Counted from the stretch's first letter, positions 7,941-16,941 are shown. The stretch: DNA of 64,000 bases from an uncultured Alphaproteobacteria bacterium (GCA_934271465.1 CAKQRQ010000008.1:20995-84994); one strand, 5' to 3'. The notes: generated by a model from the letters alone, not told the origin. Made by a program: numbers and translations.

Positions 7941-9545
7941 CTAATTCATGGTCATTCTGGTTTCAGGCGACAGAGGTGTTTCCAAAACAACCGGTGTCAA
8001 CACGATAACAAGAATATTTCTGTCTTTTTCTGCCGTTGCATCGCCCCCGAGGAGAGAGTTTTCTGCAGAGCCAGTGCCGGATTTTGAAGTTTCACTGGAA
8101 ACTTTTTCATATCCGGTCAAAATCAAAGATTCGCCCGATGTCAAAGCAACTTCCTGCGTAAAGGCACGCGATTCGACTTTCGGGTTTTGAATATATTGGT
8201 TTTCATCAGCATTTCCGAAGCTGACCTTTTCAAGAGTCAGCAAATCAGACAATGTCATATTAAACATAACAAGCAGTCTGCCATGCTCCAAAATACGCGG
8301 CAAAACATCCAGTGTAAAGCCTGTTTCAATTTCTTCCGTCGTAACGGAGATATCATAGTTTGATCCGTCTGTGCCGTTGTTGGTTTTGGTCATTTCAGAG
8401 ATATAGTTTTGCTTCTGAGTAACCTGAATAGGCGCTGGTTTGTTGTTCAAAGTCGTTACAGTGCCGCTGGTAACCAAAGTTGTGCGGTTTTTTTGCGATA
8501 ACGCTTGAATAATAGCATCAGCAGACCAGTTCTTTTTAACAACGCCCCATGTCAGAGCGCTTGACAAATTCTCTGAGGAGAGTCCTTGTGTTCCTGTGAC
8601 GCCGATTGAGGTAACGCCGTCGCCAAAAGTTCCCTTCAAATCTAAGCCATATTTATCGGAATCCGTCAGCGTAATTTGCATAATTTTAACGGAAATGGCA
8701 ACTTGACGGGACAGACGAGCATTCTGCTCATTAATATATTTGGCCACAAGTTTAATATCATTCGGCGTTGCCGTCAGGGTAATTGTGCCGTCTGAAGGCG
8801 AAACCGTCAATTTGGCATTGTTTGAAATCATGGAAGAGATGCTCTTTTCAATTTGAGTCCACATCTCAACCTCAATAGATGACGACAAACTGATTGAAGA
8901 CGAACCTCCGCCGCCGGAAGCCGAGCCGCCGATATTAACATTCATGCTCGGTTTGGAAGGTAGAGAGTAAATAACAAAAGTTTTTGTGATAAATCTGTAA
9001 AAATAAATGTCCTTATTTTCATATTTCCACCAAACCCCGAAACGAGACGAAACTTCATCCAAAAAGCCGCTCAAAGGTCCTTGATAAGAAACAAGCATGG
9101 TGTCCGGCGAAACCCAACCGGCTGTTGAAGGCGATTTTTCAGCGTCGGGACGGTTGCTTTCGCCCTTGGCGCGGACATTGTCTTCCAAATCAGAGGCGTA
9201 TCTGATACCTAAAGCTGTTGTGCGGTTAATCATATCGCCGATTTCATACAGAGAAATAGGACGGTTTGAAACAAGGGTTATGCCGTCTTTTGTTTCAAGA
9301 TAAGAAGGAAGAGGCTCCCCTTCATATTCAATTTTGCTGGTATCTCCGAGCCAAATATCGTCTTTAACCTTTACCAAATCCTGATTGGCGATTTTTGTAG
9401 GCATCTTGGCTTCTTCACGCAGGCGGGAAGCGGCATCAACATCACGGTTGATTTCTCCGTCCATGGTTGTCGAAACAGAGCAGGAAGCGGCAAAGGCTAA
9501 AACCAAAGCCCCAAGGCTCAATTTTTTGAAATTAGTTATACGCAT
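7941..9545 (-). CDS. pilN: Type IVb pilus secretin lipoprotein, PilN/BfpB-like
   Basis: 534 residues. The start at ATG 9545 is fixed by AAGGAGG six bases upstream; upstream ATGs overlap that site. The signal peptide ends in the lipobox LAFAASC, so this is an outer-membrane lipoprotein. The N-terminal N0-like domain carries ISLYEIGDMINRTTALGIRY; a Gly/Ser-rich stretch (SGGGGSSS) follows; then a secretin core with VAISVKIMQITLTDSDKYGLDL, a TTEEIETGFTLDVLPRIL strand, and the end motif LTSGESLILTGYEK. It would form the outer-membrane ring through which the pilus exits. It overlaps the upstream PilL-like gene by 14 bases. Confidence 0.88.
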   Translation of the reverse strand: MRITNFKKLSLGALVLAFAASCSVSTTMDGEINRDVDAASRLREEAKMPTKIANQDLVKVKDDIWLGDTSKIEYEGEPLPSYLETKDGITLVSNRPISLYEIGDMINRTTALGIRYASDLEDNVRAKGESNRPDAEKSPSTAGWVSPDTMLVSYQGPLSGFLDEVSSRFGVWWKYENKDIYFYRFITKTFVIYSLPSKPSMNVNIGGSASGGGGSSSISLSSSIEVEMWTQIEKSISSMISNNAKLTVSPSDGTITLTATPNDIKLVAKYINEQNARLSRQVAISVKIMQITLTDSDKYGLDLKGTFGDGVTSIGVTGTQGLSSENLSSALTWGVVKKNWSADAIIQALSQKNRTTLVTSGTVTTLNNKPAPIQVTQKQNYISEMTKTNNGTDGSNYDISVTTEEIETGFTLDVLPRILEHGRLLVMFNMTLSDLLTLEKVSFGNADENQYIQNPKVESRAFTQEVALTSGESLILTGYEKVSSETSKSGTGSAENSLLGGDATAEKDRNILVIVLTPVVLETPLSPETRMTMN

Positions 9546-10293
9546 TCTCATCCTCCTTCGTTTCAACGACTAAGACGCGGTTTCCTTTATAAAATGTAGC
9601 CAAAGGCGCCGGCCGAGCTCTGGCAAAAGTGCGGATAAGCGCCGACGAAACATCGGCAAAGCGTCCGCGGAACATTGCACCGGCAGACAAAGTGTAATTG
9701 CGGTTGGTGTTCCAAATCAAACGCCATCCGGCGCGTTCGCACCACTCACTCAAAAGCCCCTTCAAAGTTGCCCCTTCTTCTGCCAACCAGTCTTCAACCG
9801 CGTCATCCAAAGAAGCCTCGGCATTATCTCCACCATCGTTTGCAGATGCTTCGGCATCTTCAAAAGCCATGGAAACGCTTTCTTCATAATCGGAAACTTC
9901 TTCATCAATTGTCGGCGGAATGGCGGCGGACAAATTGCTTCCGGCGCCTGCTGTAACAATCATTTGATCTTGAGGCGTGCGCTCGCCATATTCTCTGTAA
10001 TCGGCGGCAGAGCGGCGGTAATTAACAAATCTGTCAGGTGTTTCCTCAGGCGGAATAACCATCGGAGCATTTGCCGCGGCGGGCATTCCCTGTTGAACAG
10101 AGCCACAGGGCGCATTTTCTTCACACAGCATAATCGGTTCGACCGGCTGATAGTATGATTCCGCCTCATCGTCATGTAAATTCCATAAGCTGTAACTACC
10201 GGTGCAGCCGGCCAGCAAAAGCAATGGCAAAAAAGACAGTCTGTATAAGCTTCTAAAACGCATCTCTGCAATCCTTTGAGTAGATTTTCTCAT
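9532..10293 (-). CDS. PilL/TcpQ-like pilus lipoprotein
   Basis: 253 residues. Lipobox LLLLAGC gives a lipoprotein. A disordered middle region rich in Pro, Glu and Asp is followed by a C-terminal domain (~170-250) with LKGLLSEWCERAGWRLIW, YTLSAGAMFRGRFADVSSAL and a final KGNRVLVVE strand. This is the TcpQ/PilL C-terminal domain found next to type IVb secretins, where it helps the secretin assemble. The start may be ATG 10293 or the internal ATG 10263; both have an AGGA-like site. Confidence 0.7.
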   Translation of the reverse strand: MRKSTQRIAEMRFRSLYRLSFLPLLLLAGCTGSYSLWNLHDDEAESYYQPVEPIMLCEENAPCGSVQQGMPAAANAPMVIPPEETPDRFVNYRRSAADYREYGERTPQDQMIVTAGAGSNLSAAIPPTIDEEVSDYEESVSMAFEDAEASANDGGDNAEASLDDAVEDWLAEEGATLKGLLSEWCERAGWRLIWNTNRNYTLSAGAMFRGRFADVSSALIRTFARARPAPLATFYKGNRVLVVETKEDENAYN

Positions 10294-10350
10294 TATGTTT
10301 TTCCTATCATACTATTGAAAAATAAATAATCAAGCGCCGTTGAAAAGTTA

Positions 10351-11961
10351 TTACCATTGTATGTATTTCCCTCCATCGGCAAAATTTATTTTTCCGGTTG
10401 ATCCTCCCGAGTTGTCCGTATCTGAGGTAAGCGTCCTCAAGATAAAGCTGTTTGGTTCTCTGGTCGTGAATACGGTGTTAATTTTTGAGTAATCCACGCC
10501 CTTGTTTGTTAAAATATTATAAAGCAAATTCAAACGTCTTTGCTGTAACGCGGTTGAATTTGTTCCGTCAATCCTTATCTCAAGCCAAATATTCGGCGCT
10601 TCGGCGGCTTTGGTTGCAAAAGCCTGAATCCAGCGCAAAGTCTGTCCTGAAATTTCTGCCTTGTTTGGTTGAAAAGACAGGCGGATTTCTGTCGGCATAA
10701 TTGAGACGGGGCGTGCCTGAGCCTGTTTGCGCTTGAGATTCCGGCGGGCTTGCGCTTTGGCCAGAGCTTCTTCTTTTGATTTTTCCGCGGCGACCTTTTT
10801 CTTTGATGAGGCAAAAAGAGAAGACAATGTATTAATCAGTCCCGGTTTATCTTTTTTGGCAGGAGCTGAAATTTGGGAGAGAGGTTTGCTTTCTTTCGGC
10901 GCATCTAAAGAAATATCATCTTCCAAAGCTGTCAAAACCTGTTTTTCTTTTTTATTCTCTTTTTTGAGTTCTTTAAGCTTGATTTCTTCATCAATGAGCT
11001 TTTCCTTTGCAGCATCTTCCGATGAATCTGGATAAGCAAGTTTCGGCGTCAAATTTTCATCGCTTAGGATGTCTTTTGGAATAGGGATAATCAAATTATT
11101 GACCGTCTCGGAAGCTACTTGAATTTCTGGACGTTGTTTTTGGATATTCAAAGCATCGGAAATGTCAGCCGGAGACTTATCTGAAAATTCTTTGACAGCT
11201 ATTTGATTTTTGGCTCCGCCGCCGCTTTTGGCGACAACCCAAGGACTGTCTTCCATTTTAACCCAATCTTTTGACTGCTCCACCGGTTCGGTAGATAAGT
11301 CAGAAGATGTTTCCATACTTGAAATAGGGACCTGAGTGTCGTTCAGGGCGACGTGGTTGAGGTCGTTTGAAGAGCCAAAAACAACGGTTTTGGCACTTTT
11401 TTGTGCACCGTGCTGGAGGGGAATTTCAGCTGGTTGTGCTTGACGGGCTGCGATTAAAGTTTCGTTGGCCTTTGAAGCGGGTTTTGATGCGGGCGCTGCC
11501 GGTGGGGCAAAACGAGAGGGCTCGGACGATTCAGGGGTATAAACCGTATCGGCCTCAATTTTCGGCTCGGGCAAAGGTGCTTGCGGCGAATAAAGAACAT
11601 CGGCCAAAACGAAGGGGGCGCTGTCTGTTGCCTCGGCAAAGGCTGAATCGACGGAATCTGTTGAAATTTCAAGAGGAAAATCAAAAGAATCCGAGACATC
11701 GGCTAAAATAACCTCAGGGGTATCTTCAGCTTCCGGTAAAGCAATCTTAGGAATATCGGGCAAATCAGATAAAGCAATCTTTTTTACCGGAAGGGGCGCC
11801 ACGCGGGTGCTCTTCAAAAATAAAGAAATGTTTTTAGTGCTGATAACAGGGAGGGGTGAAGAGGTTTTTTGAGTGTGCCAAAAGCATCTGTTCGCTGTCA
11901 AAATTGCAAACAGCGATACCGAAAAACTATAAACAAATGCTTTTAAGCCTGTTTTCAGCAT
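10351..11961 (-). CDS. Membrane-anchored protein with C-terminal OmpA-like domain
   Basis: 536 residues from ATG 11961, which follows GAGGGG. A single N-terminal membrane segment (AFVYSFSVSLFAILTANRCF) is followed by about 350 residues of Pro/Ser/Glu/Lys-rich linker including a charged helix. The C-terminal part (~425-536) reads IRLSFQPNKAEISGQTLRW ... NIWLEIRIDG ... QQRRLNLLYNILTNKGVD, the beta-alpha-beta pattern of OmpA/MotB peptidoglycan-binding domains. Its place 57 bases before the PilL-like gene suggests it is the first pil operon gene and tethers the pilus machine to the wall. The longer open frame to 12228 overlaps the divergent promoter and is rejected. Confidence 0.65.
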   Translation of the reverse strand: MLKTGLKAFVYSFSVSLFAILTANRCFWHTQKTSSPLPVISTKNISLFLKSTRVAPLPVKKIALSDLPDIPKIALPEAEDTPEVILADVSDSFDFPLEISTDSVDSAFAEATDSAPFVLADVLYSPQAPLPEPKIEADTVYTPESSEPSRFAPPAAPASKPASKANETLIAARQAQPAEIPLQHGAQKSAKTVVFGSSNDLNHVALNDTQVPISSMETSSDLSTEPVEQSKDWVKMEDSPWVVAKSGGGAKNQIAVKEFSDKSPADISDALNIQKQRPEIQVASETVNNLIIPIPKDILSDENLTPKLAYPDSSEDAAKEKLIDEEIKLKELKKENKKEKQVLTALEDDISLDAPKESKPLSQISAPAKKDKPGLINTLSSLFASSKKKVAAEKSKEEALAKAQARRNLKRKQAQARPVSIMPTEIRLSFQPNKAEISGQTLRWIQAFATKAAEAPNIWLEIRIDGTNSTALQQRRLNLLYNILTNKGVDYSKINTVFTTREPNSFILRTLTSDTDNSGGSTGKINFADGGKYIQW

Positions 11962-12110
11962 ATATAAAACCCCTCTAAAAACTAGATAAATCAAAATGCG
12001 ACTCTTGGCAAGAGCCGCTAAAAAATATGCACAAATCTGTGGACTTTTTTTGAAAAATATTCCGGAAAGTGAGTCTGAAAGGGCTTTTGCAAAAAATAAA
12101 AGAGAAACAT

Positions 12111-12160
12111 AAAAAATCAAAAAACTGTAACACTTTTTAAGTAATTTATGTGATATGATA
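12111..12160 (+). promoter_or_regulatory. Shared 50-bp regulatory element, copy 1
   Basis: This block, AT-rich with CTGTAACACTTTTTAAG and ending in TATGATA, matches 52887-52936 at 48 of 50 positions. It ends ~46 bases before the ATG of a VirB6-like gene, as the second copy lies 32 bases before the first gene of the other virB6 cluster. TATGAT (12154-12159) fits a -10 box, but no good -35 TTGACA is present at 17 bp, so an activator may be needed. The dyad ACTT-N3-AAGT is a possible binding site. Confidence 0.75.
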
Positions 12161-12206
12161 GAAATATAACAATAGGGCAACTGCGTAAAAAGAGATGAGA
12201 GGCGCA

Positions 12207-14342
12207 ATGTTTGGACTTTTGAAAACACGGTTCTTCATAACAGGAATAGCCTTGGGCTTATGCCTTTGCGCTTCATACGCAGGCGCGCAGGTCTTGAGCC
12301 AGAGCGCCGCCGATTTTGCCCGCGAACACGGCGGCGGAGATTTGGTTGAGGCATTAGAGAATAAAACACAGCCCAAAATTATCTGCGGTTCAAAAGAAAA
12401 TCTTTGCGACCAAGAAACGGAATATTGTCTGAAAGCGGTTTATGAAACACAACAGGAAAGCTCTGGAGAATATTCTTCGCATGTAATAACAACCAAAAAG
12501 GAATATGGAAAATGTATTTCAAAGTCAAAAGTTGATGCGGATAATCTCTATCAATATTTCCAAAAGGAAGGGTGTTACGAAAAAGGAAAATGGGGTTCAA
12601 TTAAGATTCTTCCATGCTCTGTTACAATTCAAAATGTCAGCTGGCTGACGGCAAATTCAGCGGGCATAAATTATTCGGTTGATGTTGTTTTTGACGACCA
12701 TACCTTTACGGATCCAGCGACGAACAAAAAGTATCGGTTGGCAGTCGGCGGAACGCCCACAATAGAATATGCTGAAAAGACCATGAATGGTTGTGAGGTT
12801 CTGCCTGTTAAGGTTTATAATATGCAGGGGTGTTTTTTCTGTCCGCTGGCTTCATTAATTTTTGGAACGGCAAATGAAGTAACCTCAAAATCTTTCAAAT
12901 TTTTCGCATCATCATTCAGGGTCGTTCTGCTGACGGCTTTTGCGATATGGGTTGCTTTGCTGGCTCTAAAGCAGCTGTTTGCAATGACCAAACAAGACGC
13001 GCCCAAGTTTTTGGCGGCCATCCTCAAGCAAGGGTTTAAGGTGGCCATAGCGTTCTTTTTGCTAACCTATTCGACCAATTTGTTTTCAGGGTTTGTTATT
13101 CCGGTTCTTAAAGGAGGACTGACCATGGGAACGCATATTCAGTCTATTGATCTGCCCGAGCCTGATTATGATAAATATCATTACAGCAATCCGACCATTT
13201 CAAACACTTATTATAACTATCATAAAGGCGGCGAAAAATCCCTTTATGAACGCATAGAGCTCTTTTTGGCATCTGTCCAAAGCCAATTATCCTATCTTCA
13301 GGCCATAGGCACGACAATCTTTTGTGTTGGGTCGCACAAAATGTGGGAAATGGATGTTAGGTTGCAAGGATTCAAAGACGGCGTAAGGATGATGTTTTTA
13401 GGTGCGCTACTGACGGTTTTTGCCTTTTTGTTGACATTTTCTTTTGCCTTTTATTTCTTGGATGCTTTGCTCCAATTGGCCATTTTGGGGGCGATGATGC
13501 CGTTTATGATTGCCGGTTGGCCGCTCAAAGCAACTGCGCAATATGCGACAACAGGGTTCAAGATGCTGCTGAACACGTTTTTTGTGATGTTCTTTACCGG
13601 ATTTGTAATCAGTGTTAATATAGAAATGATTAATCAGGCCTTAAGTTTGTCAAACACTCAAATCGGCGAAAAAATAAACAGCTCGGCGGTCGTCGGAAAC
13701 AGTGCTTATGAAGAAGAAATCAAAAATATGCAGAGTTATGACGGAACAAAAAGCGGGTTTGATTTGATTGTTGATGCTTTGAATAATCAGGAAGTTGATA
13801 AGCTGGTTAATGCAACAAACATCGGCGGCACAGGGTTTTTGCTGCTGGCCTTTGCCTGCATTTTCGGTTTCAAATTTATTGCACAGGCAAGCCCTCTGGC
13901 CAATAAGCTGGCATCGGGCGGATTCGGCAAGGGCGGTATCTCGGCAAAAATCGGAACAATGGCAGCCTCAACGGTCAAGGGCGTCGCCAACAAAGTTGCC
14001 GAGCCGACCGGAAAAGCTATTGCTGCCGAATATCACAGAGCCGGCGGTGTAACCGGAATTGTCGGAAAAGCCGGATCTGCGGCTGGAGATTTGGCCAAAG
14101 GCGCCGGACAAGCTGTCCAGTCGGCCGGCGAAAAAATGTCTTCTGTCGGCAAAAAGATGGTTGCCGGCGGCGGCGTTATCGGAAAAATTGCCGGTGCGGG
14201 GCTTGTAGCGGCGGGAGCAACGACAAAAGCCGCCGGACAGGTGGCAAAAACAGCCGGAACAGTTACAAAAGCCGTCGGCAAAGGAACGGAGACTGTCGCT
14301 AAAAAAGCGCACCAAGCCGTGCAGCAAAATAAGAAAAAATAA
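12207..14342 (+). CDS. VirB6-like T4SS inner-membrane protein (paralogue A)
   Basis: 711 residues; ATG 12207 is preferred over 12195 because GAGAGG precedes it. A signal peptide (GIALGLCLCASYAGA) is followed by a Cys-rich periplasmic domain (CGSKENLCDQETEYC), a CFFC motif near residue 208, a hydrophobic block with AIWVALLALKQLFAMT, then FYFLDALLQLAILGAMMPF and YATTGFKMLL, and an Ala/Gly/Lys-rich C-terminal tail of ~150 residues. Layout and motifs match four proteins at 53-63 kb; the closest is the one at 53150. VirB6 proteins line the inner-membrane translocation channel. It converges on xerD with a 2-base gap. Confidence 0.75.
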   Translation: MFGLLKTRFFITGIALGLCLCASYAGAQVLSQSAADFAREHGGGDLVEALENKTQPKIICGSKENLCDQETEYCLKAVYETQQESSGEYSSHVITTKKEYGKCISKSKVDADNLYQYFQKEGCYEKGKWGSIKILPCSVTIQNVSWLTANSAGINYSVDVVFDDHTFTDPATNKKYRLAVGGTPTIEYAEKTMNGCEVLPVKVYNMQGCFFCPLASLIFGTANEVTSKSFKFFASSFRVVLLTAFAIWVALLALKQLFAMTKQDAPKFLAAILKQGFKVAIAFFLLTYSTNLFSGFVIPVLKGGLTMGTHIQSIDLPEPDYDKYHYSNPTISNTYYNYHKGGEKSLYERIELFLASVQSQLSYLQAIGTTIFCVGSHKMWEMDVRLQGFKDGVRMMFLGALLTVFAFLLTFSFAFYFLDALLQLAILGAMMPFMIAGWPLKATAQYATTGFKMLLNTFFVMFFTGFVISVNIEMINQALSLSNTQIGEKINSSAVVGNSAYEEEIKNMQSYDGTKSGFDLIVDALNNQEVDKLVNATNIGGTGFLLLAFACIFGFKFIAQASPLANKLASGGFGKGGISAKIGTMAASTVKGVANKVAEPTGKAIAAEYHRAGGVTGIVGKAGSAAGDLAKGAGQAVQSAGEKMSSVGKKMVAGGGVIGKIAGAGLVAAGATTKAAGQVAKTAGTVTKAVGKGTETVAKKAHQAVQQNKKK

Positions 14343-14344
14343 GA

Positions 14345-15235
14345 TTATCTGTGGGATAAAGGATGTTTTGTCCGGACTTCATCTAAGAGGTTTTTCGGAA
14401 GAATATGCGTATAAATTTCGGTTGTCGCGATGCTTTCGTGCCCGAGGAGTGTTTGCACCGACCGCAAATCTGCATCACGATTCAAAAGATGGGTTGCAAA
14501 GGAGTGTCTTAAAACGTGCGGCGAAACTTTTTCTTCGGAAAGTCCCACAAGTAACGCAAGTTTTTTTAAGTCTTTGAAAAAAGCATCTCGGGTTAAATGT
14601 CCGCTTTTAGCGCTGAGAGAGGGAAACAAAAAAGGATTTTTTTGTTTGTTAAGCATTGTTGCTCTCAACTGAATCCATTCCGAAATAGTATTGGCGGCTT
14701 CATCAGCTATCGGGAGCATCCGTTCTTTTGCTCCTTTTCCTTTGACAAGAATTTGTTTTTTTTCAAAATTAATACACCCGAGCGGCAGTCCGCACAATTC
14801 TGACACGCGTAGCCCGCAGGCATACATAAGCTGGAGCATAACGGCGGTGCGGCAATGCCGAAAATCTTTTTTTAAAAAAGCCGCCGAGATAAGAGCGTTA
14901 ACTTCTTCTCGGGTCAAAAATTTGGGCAAAGGGCGTTTTTTCTTGGGCGCTGAAATATTAATCATCGGATTTTGAGTAATTTGTTTTTCTGAAAGCAAAA
15001 ACTTAAAAAAATCGTTCAGAGTTGAGATTTTGCGCAAAACAGTCGTCTCGGCATAGCCCCTGGCCGATAAACCGCGAATATATTCCCGCACGTCATCTTC
15101 CGTAGCGCCTGAAATCTCATCGCCGTAAAAAGCCTGAAATTGAGCCAAATCACGTTGATAAGATATCAAAGTGTTTTCGGCTGCGCCTTTTTCAGCGGCC
15201 ATCATGTCCAAAAAATTACTGACAAAAGCAGACAT
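14345..15235 (-). CDS. xerD: Site-specific tyrosine recombinase XerD
   Basis: 296 residues, the normal XerC/D length. The N-terminal SAM-like core-binding domain (ENTLISYQRDLAQF) is followed by the catalytic domain with Arg in ACGLRVSEL, Lys in VKGKGAKER, HVLRHSFATHLL, and LLGHESIATTEIYTH containing the Tyr nucleophile. XerD with XerC resolves chromosome dimers at dif during division. Length and conservation fit a housekeeping recombinase rather than a mobile-element integrase. A small membrane peptide gene lies 6 bases upstream and is probably co-transcribed. Confidence 0.9.
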   Translation of the reverse strand: MSAFVSNFLDMMAAEKGAAENTLISYQRDLAQFQAFYGDEISGATEDDVREYIRGLSARGYAETTVLRKISTLNDFFKFLLSEKQITQNPMINISAPKKKRPLPKFLTREEVNALISAAFLKKDFRHCRTAVMLQLMYACGLRVSELCGLPLGCINFEKKQILVKGKGAKERMLPIADEAANTISEWIQLRATMLNKQKNPFLFPSLSAKSGHLTRDAFFKDLKKLALLVGLSEEKVSPHVLRHSFATHLLNRDADLRSVQTLLGHESIATTEIYTHILPKNLLDEVRTKHPLSHR

Positions 15236-15241
15236 ATTTTT

Positions 15242-15367
15242 TTATTTAACGACTTCTTCAATATGTTCCTGATGCAGCGGAAATTCGTGCGAAACGACAA
15301 ATCCGACTGCAGCCAGCAAAATAATGGCAATGAGGTAATACATAAAGTTAGATTTTTTTTGACGCAT
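15242..15367 (-). CDS. 41-residue single-pass membrane peptide
   Basis: A small gene just upstream of xerD. ATG at 15367 follows AAAGGACAAGAAA, a good ribosome site. The product begins MRQKKSNF, continues with the hydrophobic helix YYLIAIILLAAVGFVV and ends SHEFPLHQEHIEEVVK. The positive N-terminus and single helix predict an inner-membrane micropeptide with a periplasmic acidic tail. It ends 6 bases before the xerD start, so the two probably form a transcription unit. No function is recognised. The start, spacing and clean membrane helix argue for a real gene. Confidence 0.6.
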   Translation of the reverse strand: MRQKKSNFMYYLIAIILLAAVGFVVSHEFPLHQEHIEEVVK

Positions 15368-15454
15368 TTTCTTGTCCTTTTTATAAAAAATATATTGCGA
15401 AAAAGTGATGTTGTTTATATATTTATCACAATAAGTTTGAAAGATAAATTAAAA

Positions 15455-15994
15455 ATGAACATACAAACAGATAAAATCATTTTATTGGTCGGATTGATGG
15501 GCAGCGGCAAGACATCTGTCGGGCGCAGGTTGGCTCAAAGGCTCAATTTGCCGTTTGTCGACGGCGACCAAGAGATTGAAAAGGCGGCCGGTTTAAGTCT
15601 TGTGGATGTGCTCAAGTGTTTCGGTCCCGAAGAATACCGCGCCGGCGAGGCTCGGGTTATGAAAAGGCTGTTGCAGGGGGCGCCTTGTGTTTTGGCTTCG
15701 GGCGGCGGCTCGTTTGTCTGCGATCAAACCCGAAAATTAGCCCATGAAAGAGCTGTAACAATTTGGCTTAAGGCAGATGTTGACGTGTTGTGCACCCGCA
15801 CTGCCGGACGCCAGCGCAGACCTTTTTTGCAGGGAGATGATGCCGAACTGCGTGAAAAGATAGAAAATTACGTCAGCGAGGAATATCCTTATTATTCCGA
15901 GGCTGATATTGTGGTTGAAACCAAAGAAGAGCGCGTCTCTGACACGGTCAACAGAGTGCTGATGTCTCTGGAAAGCTTTTTGAAACAGATTTAG
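15455..15994 (+). CDS. aroK: Shikimate kinase
   Basis: 179 residues. Walker A GLMGSGKTSVGRRLA lies at residues ~13-27; then FVDGDQEIEKAAGLS (shikimate-binding Asp region; the usual DTD reads DGD), ASGGGSFV (substrate-binding GGG), and the lid Arg cluster RTAGRQRRPFL. It phosphorylates shikimate with ATP in the route to chorismate and aromatic amino acids. ATG 15455 gives the family length; the longer open frame to 15140 lies over xerD and is not coding. It converges with the ROK kinase gene, overlapping by 4 bases. Confidence 0.92.
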   Translation: MNIQTDKIILLVGLMGSGKTSVGRRLAQRLNLPFVDGDQEIEKAAGLSLVDVLKCFGPEEYRAGEARVMKRLLQGAPCVLASGGGSFVCDQTRKLAHERAVTIWLKADVDVLCTRTAGRQRRPFLQGDDAELREKIENYVSEEYPYYSEADIVVETKEERVSDTVNRVLMSLESFLKQI

Positions 15995-16872
15995 GCCTGT
16001 TTCAGCTTGTCCGCAAGCAAAAGCGCCGCGCCGATCATTCCGGCATTATTTTCAAAAACAGCCTCTTTAAGAACAAATGGCTGCGTTAAAATAGCGCCGT
16101 TAACTTCTTTGTTAACTTTGTCATACTCGACAAATTTGGCCATAGAGCCGGAAAGAATAATCATCTCGGGGTCAAAGACGTTGCCGAGCATAATCAGCCC
16201 CTTGACCAGATATTCCTGCCATTTTTCAAAAGCGGCAATAGCCTGATGGTTATTTTCTTTGATTCCTCTGATAACGTCATAGCTTGTTGCCTCAGGGGCG
16301 ATATATTCGCGGGCATTGGCATTGAGCCCCGTGCCCGAGGCAAAAGATTCAAAGCAATCATACAATCCGCAGCCGTTGCATTGGCGTTTGTGTCCGGAAT
16401 CAATCGGAAAATGCATTTCTCCGGCCGCGCCGGATTTGCCTTTGAGGAGTTTGCCTTCAACAATAATTCCGGCGCCGACGCCGGTGCCGAGTGTCAAAAT
16501 AATGGCATTTTGGCAGCCTTTGGCTGCGCCGATGGAAAACTCTGCCCAGGCGGCGGAATTGGCGTCGTTTTCAAGCAAGACGGGTTTTGACGTCAGGGAC
16601 ATAAAGTCTGTTTTGTTGTAGTCTTTGGGAAGATTGCCCACCTGCGAGGTAATTTTTGTGCCATTGCGGTCAATGGCGCCGGCAGTGGCAATGGCAACAC
16701 CGTCAATTTGGTCTTCAAGCCCTTTGACGGTGGTTTTGAGGAGCTCATAAATGCCGTTGGCTGTTTTTGGGGTTGAAACCTTAATAACCTCGTTCAAAAA
16801 CGTGCCTTTCTCGTTGATAATTGCATAGGCGATTTTTGTTCCGCCGATATCAAAAGCCAAAATCTTTTTCAT
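15991..16872 (-). CDS. ROK-family sugar kinase
   Basis: 293 residues. The N-terminal phosphate loop LAFDIGGTKIAYAI, ENDANSAAWAE with the catalytic Asp, LTLGTGVGAGII, and the ROK zinc site GHKRQCNGCGLYDCFES identify the family (glucokinase, fructokinase, N-acetylglucosamine or N-acetylmannosamine kinase). Sugar specificity cannot be read from the sequence. ATG 16872 follows GAGGAGAACG. The neighbour upstream is a divergent MTA/SAH nucleosidase gene. Confidence 0.85.
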   Translation of the reverse strand: MKKILAFDIGGTKIAYAIINEKGTFLNEVIKVSTPKTANGIYELLKTTVKGLEDQIDGVAIATAGAIDRNGTKITSQVGNLPKDYNKTDFMSLTSKPVLLENDANSAAWAEFSIGAAKGCQNAIILTLGTGVGAGIIVEGKLLKGKSGAAGEMHFPIDSGHKRQCNGCGLYDCFESFASGTGLNANAREYIAPEATSYDVIRGIKENNHQAIAAFEKWQEYLVKGLIMLGNVFDPEMIILSGSMAKFVEYDKVNKEVNGAILTQPFVLKEAVFENNAGMIGAALLLADKLKQA

Positions 16873-16941
16873 AAGTCGTTCTCCTCAAATATGATTCTTT
16901 ATATATAATATAGTGTGAATATTAAAAATTGGTATTTTTTA

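Noticed and set aside
14345..15235. XerD considered as the integrase of a mobile element carrying the T4SS
   Set aside because: Length and motifs fit chromosomal XerD, and it stands among housekeeping genes without att repeats or a tRNA.
15140..15454. N-terminal extension of aroK by 105 residues
   Set aside because: It runs antisense through xerD and the 41-residue peptide gene; the ATG at 15455 gives the family length and begins close to the Walker A motif as expected.
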